From: Bdellovibrionales bacterium
GTDB taxonomy: Bacteria; Bdellovibrionota; Bdellovibrionia; Bdellovibrionales; UBA840
Direction: 5' to 3'
Assembly (NCBI GenBank): GCA_020434605.1
Contig: JAGRAL010000160.1
Span: forward strand, 1 to 5,460
Length of the DNA: 5,460 nt
The notes beneath the pieces were generated by a model that saw nothing but the letters and a program-made list of their open reading frames with translations, did no database searches and was not told the origin of the DNA. Positions within the stretch are counted from its first letter, which is position 1, and each line of letters begins with the position of its first letter. Both the position numbers and the translations under genes were made by a program. This document shows positions 1 through 5,460 of the stretch, piece after piece.

Positions 1-1211
1 CAAAGGTCCTTGTTGGTACGCAAAATATAGAAGATGATCCTCGTAACTGGATTCGCTTGGGAGCTTATCTTTCAACTAACTTACCAAAAGGTAAAGACTA
101 TCAATTACCTAGTCTTGATAACGTAGTACAAAAAGAATTGGCTTTAGGTTGGGGCTTAGCTTCGTATCAATTTCAAAGATTTAAAACCAACAAAAACGAA
201 ACTTCACGTTCTAGCTTAGTGGTTGATAAAGATCTCTCTAGCAAATTAGAAAGTGAAATTGCGGCGGTGAGTTTTTCAAGAGATTTAGTCAACACTCCTA
301 GTAACGAACTACGTCCATCACACTTGTCGGCTATCGCTGAAGATTTAGCAAAGCAATACGGTCTGACTTGTAATGTGATAATTGGGGATGATTTACTAAC
401 TAAAAATTTTCCAATGATACATGCTGTTGGTAAGGGGAGTGATGATGCTCCAAGGTTGATTGAGCTTCGTGGTGGTAGCGGAAAGAATAAAGTAACAATA
501 GTTGGTAAGGCAGTATGCTTTGATACTGGTGGCTATGATATTAAACCAAGTAATGGTATGCGAAACATGAAGAAAGACATGGGTGGCGGTGCTTTGAGCT
601 TGGGCCTAACAAAGTGGCTGTGCGAAGAAAAATTAGATATATCGTTTCGAGTTCTGATACCAGCTGTTGAAAACCGCATTTCTGATAAAGCTTTTTTGCC
701 AGGTGATATTATTAAAACTCGCTTAGGGAAGTTTGTAGAAATTGATAATACAGATGCAGAAGGACGCCTCGTGCTTTGTGATGCTTTGGCAGCAGCATCT
801 GAAGAAGACACCGATATGATCATTGATTTTGCGACTCTAACAGGAGCTTGTCGTGTAGCACTAGGCCCAGACATGCCAGGTTTTTTTACGGGCAATGACT
901 CTTGGGCGAATGATTTACAGGCACTTAGTTTTGAGTGCAAAGACCCAGTTTGGCGACTCCCGCTTTGGCGCCCTTACTTTAATATGCTAAAAAGTGGACC
1001 AGCAGACCTTGTAAACTCGGCAAGCTCTGGTTTTGCGGGAGCTATCACGGCAGCACTTTATTTAAAAGAATTTGTTAAAGACGCTAGTAAGTGGATGCAT
1101 TTTGATACGTATTGCTGGAGCGATGATTCAAAACCTGGCACTCCTCAAGGTGCTGATACCCAGGCTCTTCGCGCCGTGTTTAGCTTTTTAGAGAAAAAAT
1201 TTAGGAGCTAA
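1..1211 (+). CDS. Leucyl aminopeptidase, peptidase family M17 (5'-truncated by window edge)
   Basis: A cytoplasmic, two-metal exopeptidase that removes N-terminal residues from peptides; M17 enzymes are normally hexamers. The frame is open from base 3 to the TAA at 1209-1211, giving 402 visible residues. The TTG at 57 is an internal Leu codon, not a start, because coding continues upstream of it (KVLVGTQNIEDDPRNWIRLG). Family members have about 450-500 residues, so only part of the N-terminal domain is missing. The catalytic signature NTDAEGRL is intact (visible residues 249-256). All expected metal ligands are present: Lys169 and Asp174 in GKAVCFDTGG, Asp192 in MKKDMGG, Asp251 and Glu253. 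The catalytic Lys181 (DIKPS) and Arg255 are also there. The wording GKAVCFDTGGYDIKPS resembles the branch annotated simply as 'leucyl aminopeptidase family protein' rather than classical PepA (FDSGGISIKPS), so I give no symbol. Its link to the downstream Pho genes is only positional. Confidence 0.95.
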   Translation, partial: KVLVGTQNIEDDPRNWIRLGAYLSTNLPKGKDYQLPSLDNVVQKELALGWGLASYQFQRFKTNKNETSRSSLVVDKDLSSKLESEIAAVSFSRDLVNTPSNELRPSHLSAIAEDLAKQYGLTCNVIIGDDLLTKNFPMIHAVGKGSDDAPRLIELRGGSGKNKVTIVGKAVCFDTGGYDIKPSNGMRNMKKDMGGGALSLGLTKWLCEEKLDISFRVLIPAVENRISDKAFLPGDIIKTRLGKFVEIDNTDAEGRLVLCDALAAASEEDTDMIIDFATLTGACRVALGPDMPGFFTGNDSWANDLQALSFECKDPVWRLPLWRPYFNMLKSGPADLVNSASSGFAGAITAALYLKEFVKDASKWMHFDTYCWSDDSKPGTPQGADTQALRAVFSFLEKKFRS

Positions 1212-1235
1212 TCAGACCCTAACAATGTCTGATTA
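1209..1235 (+). terminator. 9-bp inverted repeat after the aminopeptidase gene; weak terminator or operator
   Basis: TAATCAGAC (1209-1217) and GTCTGATTA (1227-1235) are perfect reverse complements around a 9-base loop (1218-1226). The left arm begins with the stop codon of the aminopeptidase gene. As RNA this makes a 9-bp, moderately AU-rich stem. It is followed by TAGTTTGAAAAAA rather than a clean U tract, so it is a poor Rho-independent terminator. The DNA symmetry could equally be a binding site for a dimeric regulator, because it sits where a phoB promoter would be expected. The repeat is certain; its function is inferred. Confidence 0.45.
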
Positions 1236-1239
1236 TAGT
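1234..1239 (+). promoter_or_regulatory. Candidate -10 box for phoBR
   Basis: TATAGT matches the sigma-70 -10 consensus TATAAT at five of six positions. It would start transcription near 1246 and leave a leader of about 14 bases containing the phoB ribosome binding site. The -35 region is poor: ATCAGA at 1211-1216, with a 17-bp spacer, matches TTGACA at only three positions, as an activator-dependent promoter might. The spacer is largely the inverted repeat described separately. In AT-rich DNA such matches arise by chance, and phoB may simply be read from upstream. Confidence 0.3.
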
Positions 1240-1249
1240 TTGAAAAAAC

Positions 1250-1253
1250 GGAG
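1250..1253 (+). promoter_or_regulatory. Ribosome binding site of phoB
   Basis: GGAG lies six bases before the ATG at 1260. This is near-ideal spacing and fixes the phoB start. Confidence 0.75.
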
Positions 1254-1259
1254 ACTAAA

Positions 1260-1949
1260 ATGAAGCAAAGAAAAATCGTCTATGTCATTGAAGATGAAGA
1301 AGATATTGCAGAGCTTTTACGATTTAACTTAACTTTAAAGGGCTATGAGCTAAAAACTTTTCCATCAGGTGAAGTGGGACTAAAAGCATTTTTAGAAAAT
1401 CCGCCAGATTTATTGTTACTAGATTTAATGCTTCCTGGAATGAGCGGCCTTGATATCTGTAAAGAGATTCGAGCTCATAAAAACACAAGTTCACTGCCAA
1501 TCATTATGCTTACTGCAAAGGGTGAAGAGCAAGATATCGTTCGTGGCCTAGAGATAGGAGCGGATGACTATATTCCAAAACCATTTAGTCCTAAAATTTT
1601 AAATGCTAGAGTTTCAGCTTTATTTAGAAGAGACAGACAACATGTACCTGACAAAGTATCTACTATTAAGCTTCGTGAGCTTGAAATACACCCAGGTCGT
1701 TATGAAGTTTTAGTAAATGGAGCAAAGGTAGATTTGACCCATTCAGAGTTTCAAATTTTACATTTCTTAGTAATGCGTCCGGGCTGGGTATTTACTCGTG
1801 GCCAAATCGTTGATGCAATCCGTGGCGAGAACTATGCCGTTACTGATCGTTCTATCGATTTTCAGATGGTAGGACTTCGTAAAAAGTTAGGTGCTGCTGG
1901 CGACTATATCGAAACAGTTCGCGGTGTAGGCTATAAGTTTAAAGAGTAA
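1260..1949 (+). CDS. phoB: Phosphate regulon response regulator PhoB (OmpR/PhoB family)
   Basis: A DNA-binding response regulator of 229 residues, the same size as E. coli PhoB. The receiver domain (about 4-122) has the acidic pocket Glu11/Asp12, the phosphorylation site Asp55 (LLLLDLMLPG), Thr85 (IIMLTAKG) and Lys107 (DDYIPKPF). The C-terminal winged-helix domain (about 135-228) shows the usual LT-HSEFQIL stretch, a recognition helix near RSIDFQMVGLRKKLG (197-211) and the terminal hairpin ETVRGVGYKF. Once phosphorylated by PhoR it should dimerise through the receiver and bind 11-bp-spaced repeats in front of phosphate genes; such a repeat is present upstream of pstS here. GGAG six bases upstream supports the ATG at 1260. 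The gene ends one base before phoR, so the two are almost surely co-transcribed. The PhoB identity, rather than another OmpR-type regulator, rests on both sequence wording and the phoR-pstSC context. Confidence 0.94.
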   Translation: MKQRKIVYVIEDEEDIAELLRFNLTLKGYELKTFPSGEVGLKAFLENPPDLLLLDLMLPGMSGLDICKEIRAHKNTSSLPIIMLTAKGEEQDIVRGLEIGADDYIPKPFSPKILNARVSALFRRDRQHVPDKVSTIKLRELEIHPGRYEVLVNGAKVDLTHSEFQILHFLVMRPGWVFTRGQIVDAIRGENYAVTDRSIDFQMVGLRKKLGAAGDYIETVRGVGYKFKE

Positions 1950-1950
1950 A

Positions 1951-3735
1951 ATGAAGCCTAGGCCGTTGTTTGTTCAATTATTTGGTTCGTACTTAGTAAT
2001 TACAGTTATTTTACTGTTTGTATTTATTTTTGTAGCCGGAACCACATTTAAAAACTTCTATCACGATAGAATTTCAGATGACTTACGCGCAAGGGCTGAG
2101 TTAGTAAAAGATCAATTTTTATATAACCTTAGTATTAAGTATTATTCAAAACTTCAAGATTCTGCCGTACAGCTAGGAAGCGCTTCAAACACCAGAATTA
2201 GCATCATTGCACCCGACGGCACCGTCTTAGCTGACTCCATAGATGATCCTAGTAAAATGGAGACACAAAAAGACAAACCAGAAATTATTTCTGCTCTTCA
2301 AACTGAACTAGGAATTAACACTAGATATAGTCCTATAAAAAATGAAGACCTGTTGTATGTGGCTACTTTGATCAAAGATGCCGAACAAGTGATTGGTGTT
2401 CTACGCTTAGGTGTGCCTATTACCTCTTTAAATCAAACTTTGTGGAATATATATATGCAGCTAGCACTTGGTGGTGTTGGTTGTGCGATCTTGATTGGTC
2501 TACTAAGTTGGTTTGTATCTCGAAAAATGAGTAATCCTCTTGAAGAAATTAAGAACACTGCCGAAAAAATCGCATCCGGAGACTTTAGCTCCCACTTACA
2601 GTTTAAGGCCTCAGCTACTTTAGAAGTACAGCGTTTGGGATCTTCCATTAACGAGATGGCAGTACAGCTTGAAAAAAGGATTGATACAATTTTAGAGCAA
2701 AAATCAGAGTTAGATGCTGTGTTTTCAAGTATGTCTGAAGGCGTTTTAACGGTTGATCTGCAAAATAAAATTCAGCATATGAATCAATCGGCTGCTAAAA
2801 TTTTAAAAGCTGACAAAGTGATGTCTAGAAAGCGTCCTTATGATGAAGTGATTAGTCAGCCTGAAGTTTTAGCTTATATAAAAGATGCGCTAGCCAAAGA
2901 CTTTGTGGAAGAACAAGAAGTAAAATTATTTGACACTAAAAAACACACTCTTCGTTTGCGAGGTAGCCCATTAAAACGTGGTAATAAAGAAAAGACTGGG
3001 GTCGTTATAGTGATTAACGATATTACTGAAATTGTTTTGGCCGAAAAACAACGAAGAGATTTTGTGACAAACGTATCGCATGAGCTACGTACACCACTAA
3101 CATCGATTCAAGGCTTTGCAGAAACACTTTTAAATCCAGCTGTAAATGACCCGGGCGAGATGAGAAAATTTATAGAAATCATTCACCGACATGCTACTAG
3201 ACTGGGAGCACTGATCGAAGACATTCTAGCCTTATCACGTCTAGAAAAAGACGCTGAGAGTAACCAAATTACTCTTAGCCTTGGAGATATAAAAACATCT
3301 GTAGAAAACGCAGTGGATATTTGCTCAGAGAAAGCGAAAAAGCAGAACATTCAAATCATCACCCGTTGTCCTGATAAAATTGAGATCAAAATGAACCCAC
3401 ACTTACTTGAACAGGCCATTGTTAACCTAATTGATAATGCTTTAAAATACAGTGAGACCAATACGCAGATCGAGGTTGAAGTTAGTGTATCTGATCTTAA
3501 TGAAATTAGAATTGATGTTATTGACCACGGTACTGGTATTCAGCAAAAACACTTAGACCGCTTATTTGAAAGATTCTATAGAATCGATAAGGCGCGTACA
3601 CGAGCTGTAGGCGGAACCGGTTTAGGCTTGGCTATTGTAAAACACGTAGCTGTAGCACACGGCGGAAGAGTAGACGTATGGTCCGAATTGGGCAAGGGCA
3701 GTAAGTTCACAATATACATACCTAAGGTCTCATAA
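1951..3735 (+). CDS. phoR: Phosphate regulon sensor histidine kinase PhoR
   Basis: An inner-membrane sensor kinase of 594 residues that should phosphorylate PhoB when phosphate is scarce and dephosphorylate it otherwise. Domains in order: transmembrane helix (about 8-30); a periplasmic domain of about 135 residues containing ISIIAPDGTVLADS, which looks like the PhoR-type Cache/PDC sensor; second transmembrane helix (about 170-189); HAMP (about 190-245); PAS (about 250-360); HisKA with the phospho-accepting His377 in SHELRTP; and the ATPase domain with N box (Asn492, Asn496), G1 box DHGTG (525-529), F box (RLFERFYR, 537-544) and G2 box GGTGLGLA (554-561). All catalytic motifs are intact. E. 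coli PhoR is only about 430 residues and lacks the large periplasmic domain; this layout is closer to Bacillus PhoR. It starts one base after the phoB stop, with only a weak AAAGAG in the end of phoB as ribosome binding site, which suggests translational coupling. WalK-like kinases share the architecture, but the neighbours favour PhoR. Confidence 0.93.
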   Translation: MKPRPLFVQLFGSYLVITVILLFVFIFVAGTTFKNFYHDRISDDLRARAELVKDQFLYNLSIKYYSKLQDSAVQLGSASNTRISIIAPDGTVLADSIDDPSKMETQKDKPEIISALQTELGINTRYSPIKNEDLLYVATLIKDAEQVIGVLRLGVPITSLNQTLWNIYMQLALGGVGCAILIGLLSWFVSRKMSNPLEEIKNTAEKIASGDFSSHLQFKASATLEVQRLGSSINEMAVQLEKRIDTILEQKSELDAVFSSMSEGVLTVDLQNKIQHMNQSAAKILKADKVMSRKRPYDEVISQPEVLAYIKDALAKDFVEEQEVKLFDTKKHTLRLRGSPLKRGNKEKTGVVIVINDITEIVLAEKQRRDFVTNVSHELRTPLTSIQGFAETLLNPAVNDPGEMRKFIEIIHRHATRLGALIEDILALSRLEKDAESNQITLSLGDIKTSVENAVDICSEKAKKQNIQIITRCPDKIEIKMNPHLLEQAIVNLIDNALKYSETNTQIEVEVSVSDLNEIRIDVIDHGTGIQQKHLDRLFERFYRIDKARTRAVGGTGLGLAIVKHVAVAHGGRVDVWSELGKGSKFTIYIPKVS

Positions 3736-3775
3736 AATAGGCATAAGTCTTTGATTATACGTAGCAAATTTAAGG

Positions 3776-3804
3776 CTCTAACAAAAATCTAATGCATTAC
3801 TCAT
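3776..3804 (+). promoter_or_regulatory. Pho-box-like triple repeat upstream of pstS (candidate PhoB site)
   Basis: Three 7-base units recur with exact 11-bp period: CTCTAAC (3776-3782), ATCTAAT (3787-3793) and TACTCAT (3798-3804), separated by AAAA and GCAT. Units one and two share TCTAA in register; the third keeps CT-A. The layout (7-bp unit, 4-bp AT-rich spacer, 7-bp unit) is that of the E. coli Pho box, CTGTCAT-N4-CTGTCAT, although each unit matches that consensus at only four of seven positions, mainly the T and A positions 4 and 6. Location between phoR and pstS and the presence of PhoB in the window make it the best candidate operator. Confidence 0.55.
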
Positions 3805-3809
3805 GTAAG
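3804..3809 (+). promoter_or_regulatory. Candidate -10 box of the pst operon
   Basis: TGTAAG matches TATAAT at four of six positions and lies exactly ten bases after the second Pho-box unit, the spacing typical of PhoB-activated promoters where the Pho box replaces the -35 element. Transcription would begin near 3816 and leave a leader of about 44 bases. TAAAAG at 3811-3816 also matches four of six and cannot be excluded. TATACA at 3837-3842 is too close to the ribosome binding site to be likely. Confidence 0.35.
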
Positions 3810-3820
3810 TTAAAAGCGGC

Positions 3821-3839
3821 ATAGCTACCCTTAGCCTAT
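3821..3839 (+). other. Imperfect hairpin in the pstS leader
   Basis: ATAGCTA (3821-3827) can pair with TAGCCTAT (3832-3839) to give seven base pairs with one bulged C (3835) and a CCCT loop. It sits between the candidate promoter and the ribosome binding site, and no U tract follows. It may stabilise the 5' end of the pst message or be chance. Confidence 0.25.
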
Positions 3840-3846
3840 ACAAATA

Positions 3847-3852
3847 AAGGGG
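3847..3852 (+). promoter_or_regulatory. Ribosome binding site of pstS
   Basis: AAGGGG ends seven bases before the ATG at 3860. An in-frame TAA at 3854-3856 lies just upstream, so the coding frame cannot extend further 5' and this start is firm. Confidence 0.75.
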
Positions 3853-3859
3853 TTAAGAA

Positions 3860-4750
3860 ATGATACATTTAGTACTTTCATTATTTTTAACGGTTGCAAA
3901 TGCTACAGATAAAAAAACAATTCGCATCGATGGTTCAAGCACGGTATTTCCAATCACAGAGGCTGTTGCCGAAGAATTCAGTCACGCAAATAAAGACATT
4001 CAAGTAACAGTAGGTGTATCTGGTACTGGTGGTGGTTTTAAAAAGTTCACGATCAATGAGACTGATATCAATGATGCTTCTAGAACGATTGATGCAAAAG
4101 AAGTAGAAATCGCTAAAAAGAACGGTGTTGAATACCTTGAAATCCCAATAGCCTATGATGGTATTACAGTAATCACAAATCCAAAAAACACTTGGGCTAA
4201 AGACATTACAACTACTGAACTAAAGAAAATTTGGGAACCAGATTCAAAAGTAAAAACATGGAAAGATATCCGTGCTTCATGGCCAGATAAAGAGATTAGA
4301 CTATATGGCCCAGGTGTAGATTCAGGTACATTTGATTATTTTACAGAAGCTATCAATGGTAAGTCGCATGTTTCTAGATCTAACTTTACTAAAAGCGAAG
4401 ATGACAATGTCTTGGTAAAGGCAGTGGCTGGTGATACTTACGCGTTAGCATTTTTAGGTTTTGCTTACTATAAAGAAAATAAAAATAAGTTAAATGCTCT
4501 AGCTATCAATAATGGAAAAGCAACAGTAGCTCCAACTGAGGTTACTATTAATGACGGTACATATGCTCCGCTTTCTAGAAAAGTCTTTATATATGTAAGC
4601 AAAAAATCTCTACAAAGACCTGAAGTGGCTAAGTTTTTAAATTTCTACATCGCTAATGTACCATCACTTTCAAAAGAGGTTGGTTACACTCCTTTACAAA
4701 AAGAAGAGTACACGAAAGTATCTCTTAATTTAAAAAATGTGGTTAAATGA
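3860..4750 (+). CDS. pstS: Periplasmic phosphate-binding protein PstS
   Basis: Captures inorganic phosphate in the periplasm and delivers it to the PstCAB ABC transporter. The product has 296 residues, normal for the shorter PstS subfamily. Typical phosphate-contact segments are visible: DGSSTVFP (24-31), SGTGGGF (54-60), DASRTI (72-77) and PGVDSGTFDYF (151-161), followed by the conserved SEDDNVLVKAVAGD region (179-192). The signal peptide is very short, MIHLVLSLFLTVANA, with a likely cut after Ala15 (ANA-T); it has no Lys or Arg in its n-region and no lipobox Cys, so the protein should be soluble rather than a lipoprotein. An in-frame stop six bases upstream and a good ribosome binding site rule out a longer start. 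First gene of the pst operon and probably activated by PhoB through the repeat at 3776-3804. Its stop overlaps the pstC start. Confidence 0.95.
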   Translation: MIHLVLSLFLTVANATDKKTIRIDGSSTVFPITEAVAEEFSHANKDIQVTVGVSGTGGGFKKFTINETDINDASRTIDAKEVEIAKKNGVEYLEIPIAYDGITVITNPKNTWAKDITTTELKKIWEPDSKVKTWKDIRASWPDKEIRLYGPGVDSGTFDYFTEAINGKSHVSRSNFTKSEDDNVLVKAVAGDTYALAFLGFAYYKENKNKLNALAINNGKATVAPTEVTINDGTYAPLSRKVFIYVSKKSLQRPEVAKFLNFYIANVPSLSKEVGYTPLQKEEYTKVSLNLKNVVK

Positions 4751-5460
4751 GAAGATTTTTAAATAAGTACTTCGATCAAGCTTTTAAAGGAATCCTCGGC
4801 GTGTGCTGGGGATTTAGCTTTTTATGCAGCTTTTTGATTGTTGCTATTTTATTTAAAGATACCTGGGATTTTTTCGCTCAAGTCTCTGTATTTGATTTTA
4901 TTACAGGAACAGAGTGGCAACCACTTTTAGAACCAAAACGCTTTGGAATTCTTCCATTACTAGCAGGTACTATGCATATTGTAGTGGGCTCCTTATTAAT
5001 CGCTGTGCCTATTTCTCTTTTGGTAGCGATTTACATGAGCGAGTTTGCATCTCTTCGTTTTCGTCGTTGGTTAAAACCAATTTTAGAAATTTTAGCTGGG
5101 ATTCCTACAGTTGTTTATGGCTACTTTGCACTTAACTTTGTAACTCCTTTTTTACAGACAATATTTCCCGAAATGAGCGTCTTTAACGCCTTGTCTGCAT
5201 CCATTGTGGTAGCAATTATGTTAATACCAATGATTTCATCTTTAACCGATGATGCTTTGCAGGCTTTACCTTCTAGTTTGCGTGAAGGCGCCTATGCACT
5301 TGGTACAACTTCTTTAGAAGTGATCAGAGGGATTTTATTTCCGTCTATTAGCGGAAGATTTTTTGCGGCTATCGTACTTGCGGTATCTCGTGCAATTGGT
5401 GAAACCATGGCCGTAACCTTAGCCGCTGGCTCTAGCCCAAATTTAACTTGGAATCCGCTA
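4747..5460 (+). CDS. pstC: Phosphate ABC transporter permease PstC (3'-truncated by window edge)
   Basis: An inner-membrane permease that pairs with PstA to form the phosphate channel powered by PstB. The ATG at 4747 overlaps the pstS stop as ATGA, and the frame stays open to the last base, giving 238 residues; PstC proteins usually have about 290-320, so the last one or two helices are missing. Predicted helices lie at about 13-36, 69-98, 110-135, 148-168 and 203-225, with a periplasmic loop at 37-66. Diagnostic stretches are the region ILAGIPTVVYGYFAL (115-129), the cytoplasmic EAA-type loop REGAYALGTTSLEVIRGILFP (about 179-199), which docks on PstB, and SRAIGETMAV (214-223), containing the conserved Arg and Glu known to matter for transport in E. 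coli PstC. No clear Shine-Dalgarno sequence precedes it, so translation is probably coupled to pstS. Order after pstS also favours PstC over PstA. Confidence 0.94.
   Translation, partial: MRRFLNKYFDQAFKGILGVCWGFSFLCSFLIVAILFKDTWDFFAQVSVFDFITGTEWQPLLEPKRFGILPLLAGTMHIVVGSLLIAVPISLLVAIYMSEFASLRFRRWLKPILEILAGIPTVVYGYFALNFVTPFLQTIFPEMSVFNALSASIVVAIMLIPMISSLTDDALQALPSSLREGAYALGTTSLEVIRGILFPSISGRFFAAIVLAVSRAIGETMAVTLAAGSSPNLTWNPL

Noticed and set aside
57..59. TTG as the start of the aminopeptidase gene
   Set aside because: The same frame continues upstream to base 3 without a stop and encodes family-like sequence, so this is an internal Leu codon.
533..940. 135-codon open frame on the - strand
   Set aside because: It lies wholly inside the well-supported aminopeptidase gene, has no recognisable protein features and is a shadow frame.
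2447..2456. Five AT units in phoR, a possible phase-variation tract
   Set aside because: Too short to slip often, and it encodes a normal Asn-Ile-Tyr-Met stretch just before the second membrane helix.
2433..2648. 71-codon open frame on the - strand inside phoR
   Set aside because: Antisense to the membrane helix and HAMP coding region; no ribosome binding site or family resemblance was seen.
3645..3658. Short direct repeat GTAGCTGTAGC in phoR
   Set aside because: Explained by the Val-Ala-Val-Ala codons near the end of the kinase domain.
3576..3767. 63-codon open frame on the - strand over the phoR 3' end
   Set aside because: It overlaps the conserved ATPase G2 region of phoR antisense and its product is not recognisable.
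3736..3775. Terminator after phoR
   Set aside because: No stem longer than about four base pairs and no U tract could be found; read-through from phoR into pstS remains possible.
4914..5135. 73-codon open frame on the + strand inside pstC
   Set aside because: Out of frame within a clear PstC coding sequence; composition is that of a shifted membrane-protein frame.
1..5460. CRISPR array, tRNA, rRNA, insertion sequence, defence or toxin-antitoxin genes
   Set aside because: None of the expected repeats, RNA folds or protein motifs were seen; the window is filled by five conserved genes.

Overview
The window is a phosphate-starvation (Pho) locus from an AT-rich Gram-negative bacterium. All genes lie on the + strand and are tightly packed: the 3' part of an M17 leucyl aminopeptidase gene, then phoB, phoR, pstS and the first three quarters of pstC. 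The Gram-negative assignment rests on a free periplasmic PstS with an Ala-X-Ala type signal-peptide end and no lipobox cysteine. The low G+C, together with a PhoR that has a large extracytoplasmic domain, would fit a low-GC member of the Bdellovibrionota or an old 'deltaproteobacterial' lineage. That is a guess from general sequence feel; the window holds no rRNA or other strong marker.

Layout: 1-1211 aminopeptidase, open at the 5' edge; 1212-1259 a 48-bp gap with a perfect 9-bp inverted repeat, a possible phoB -10 box and the phoB ribosome binding site; 1260-1949 phoB; 1951-3735 phoR, one base after the phoB stop; 3736-3859 a 124-bp gap with an 11-bp-periodic, Pho-box-like repeat, a possible -10 box, a small imperfect hairpin and a strong ribosome binding site; 3860-4750 pstS; 4747-5460 pstC, overlapping pstS by ATGA and running off the 3' edge. 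There is no gene-free stretch longer than 300 bases. The reverse strand shows only shadow reading frames.

Working model: PhoR senses low phosphate, probably through the Pst transporter and perhaps through its own periplasmic domain, and phosphorylates PhoB at Asp55. PhoB-P would bind the repeat upstream of pstS and switch on pstSC and the genes beyond the window, expected to be pstA, pstB and phoU. The aminopeptidase has no obvious role in this circuit and looks like an unrelated neighbour.

I found no undescribed system here. The points most worth checking are the three-unit Pho-box-like repeat, the very short and uncharged PstS signal peptide, and the inverted repeat between the aminopeptidase gene and phoB.
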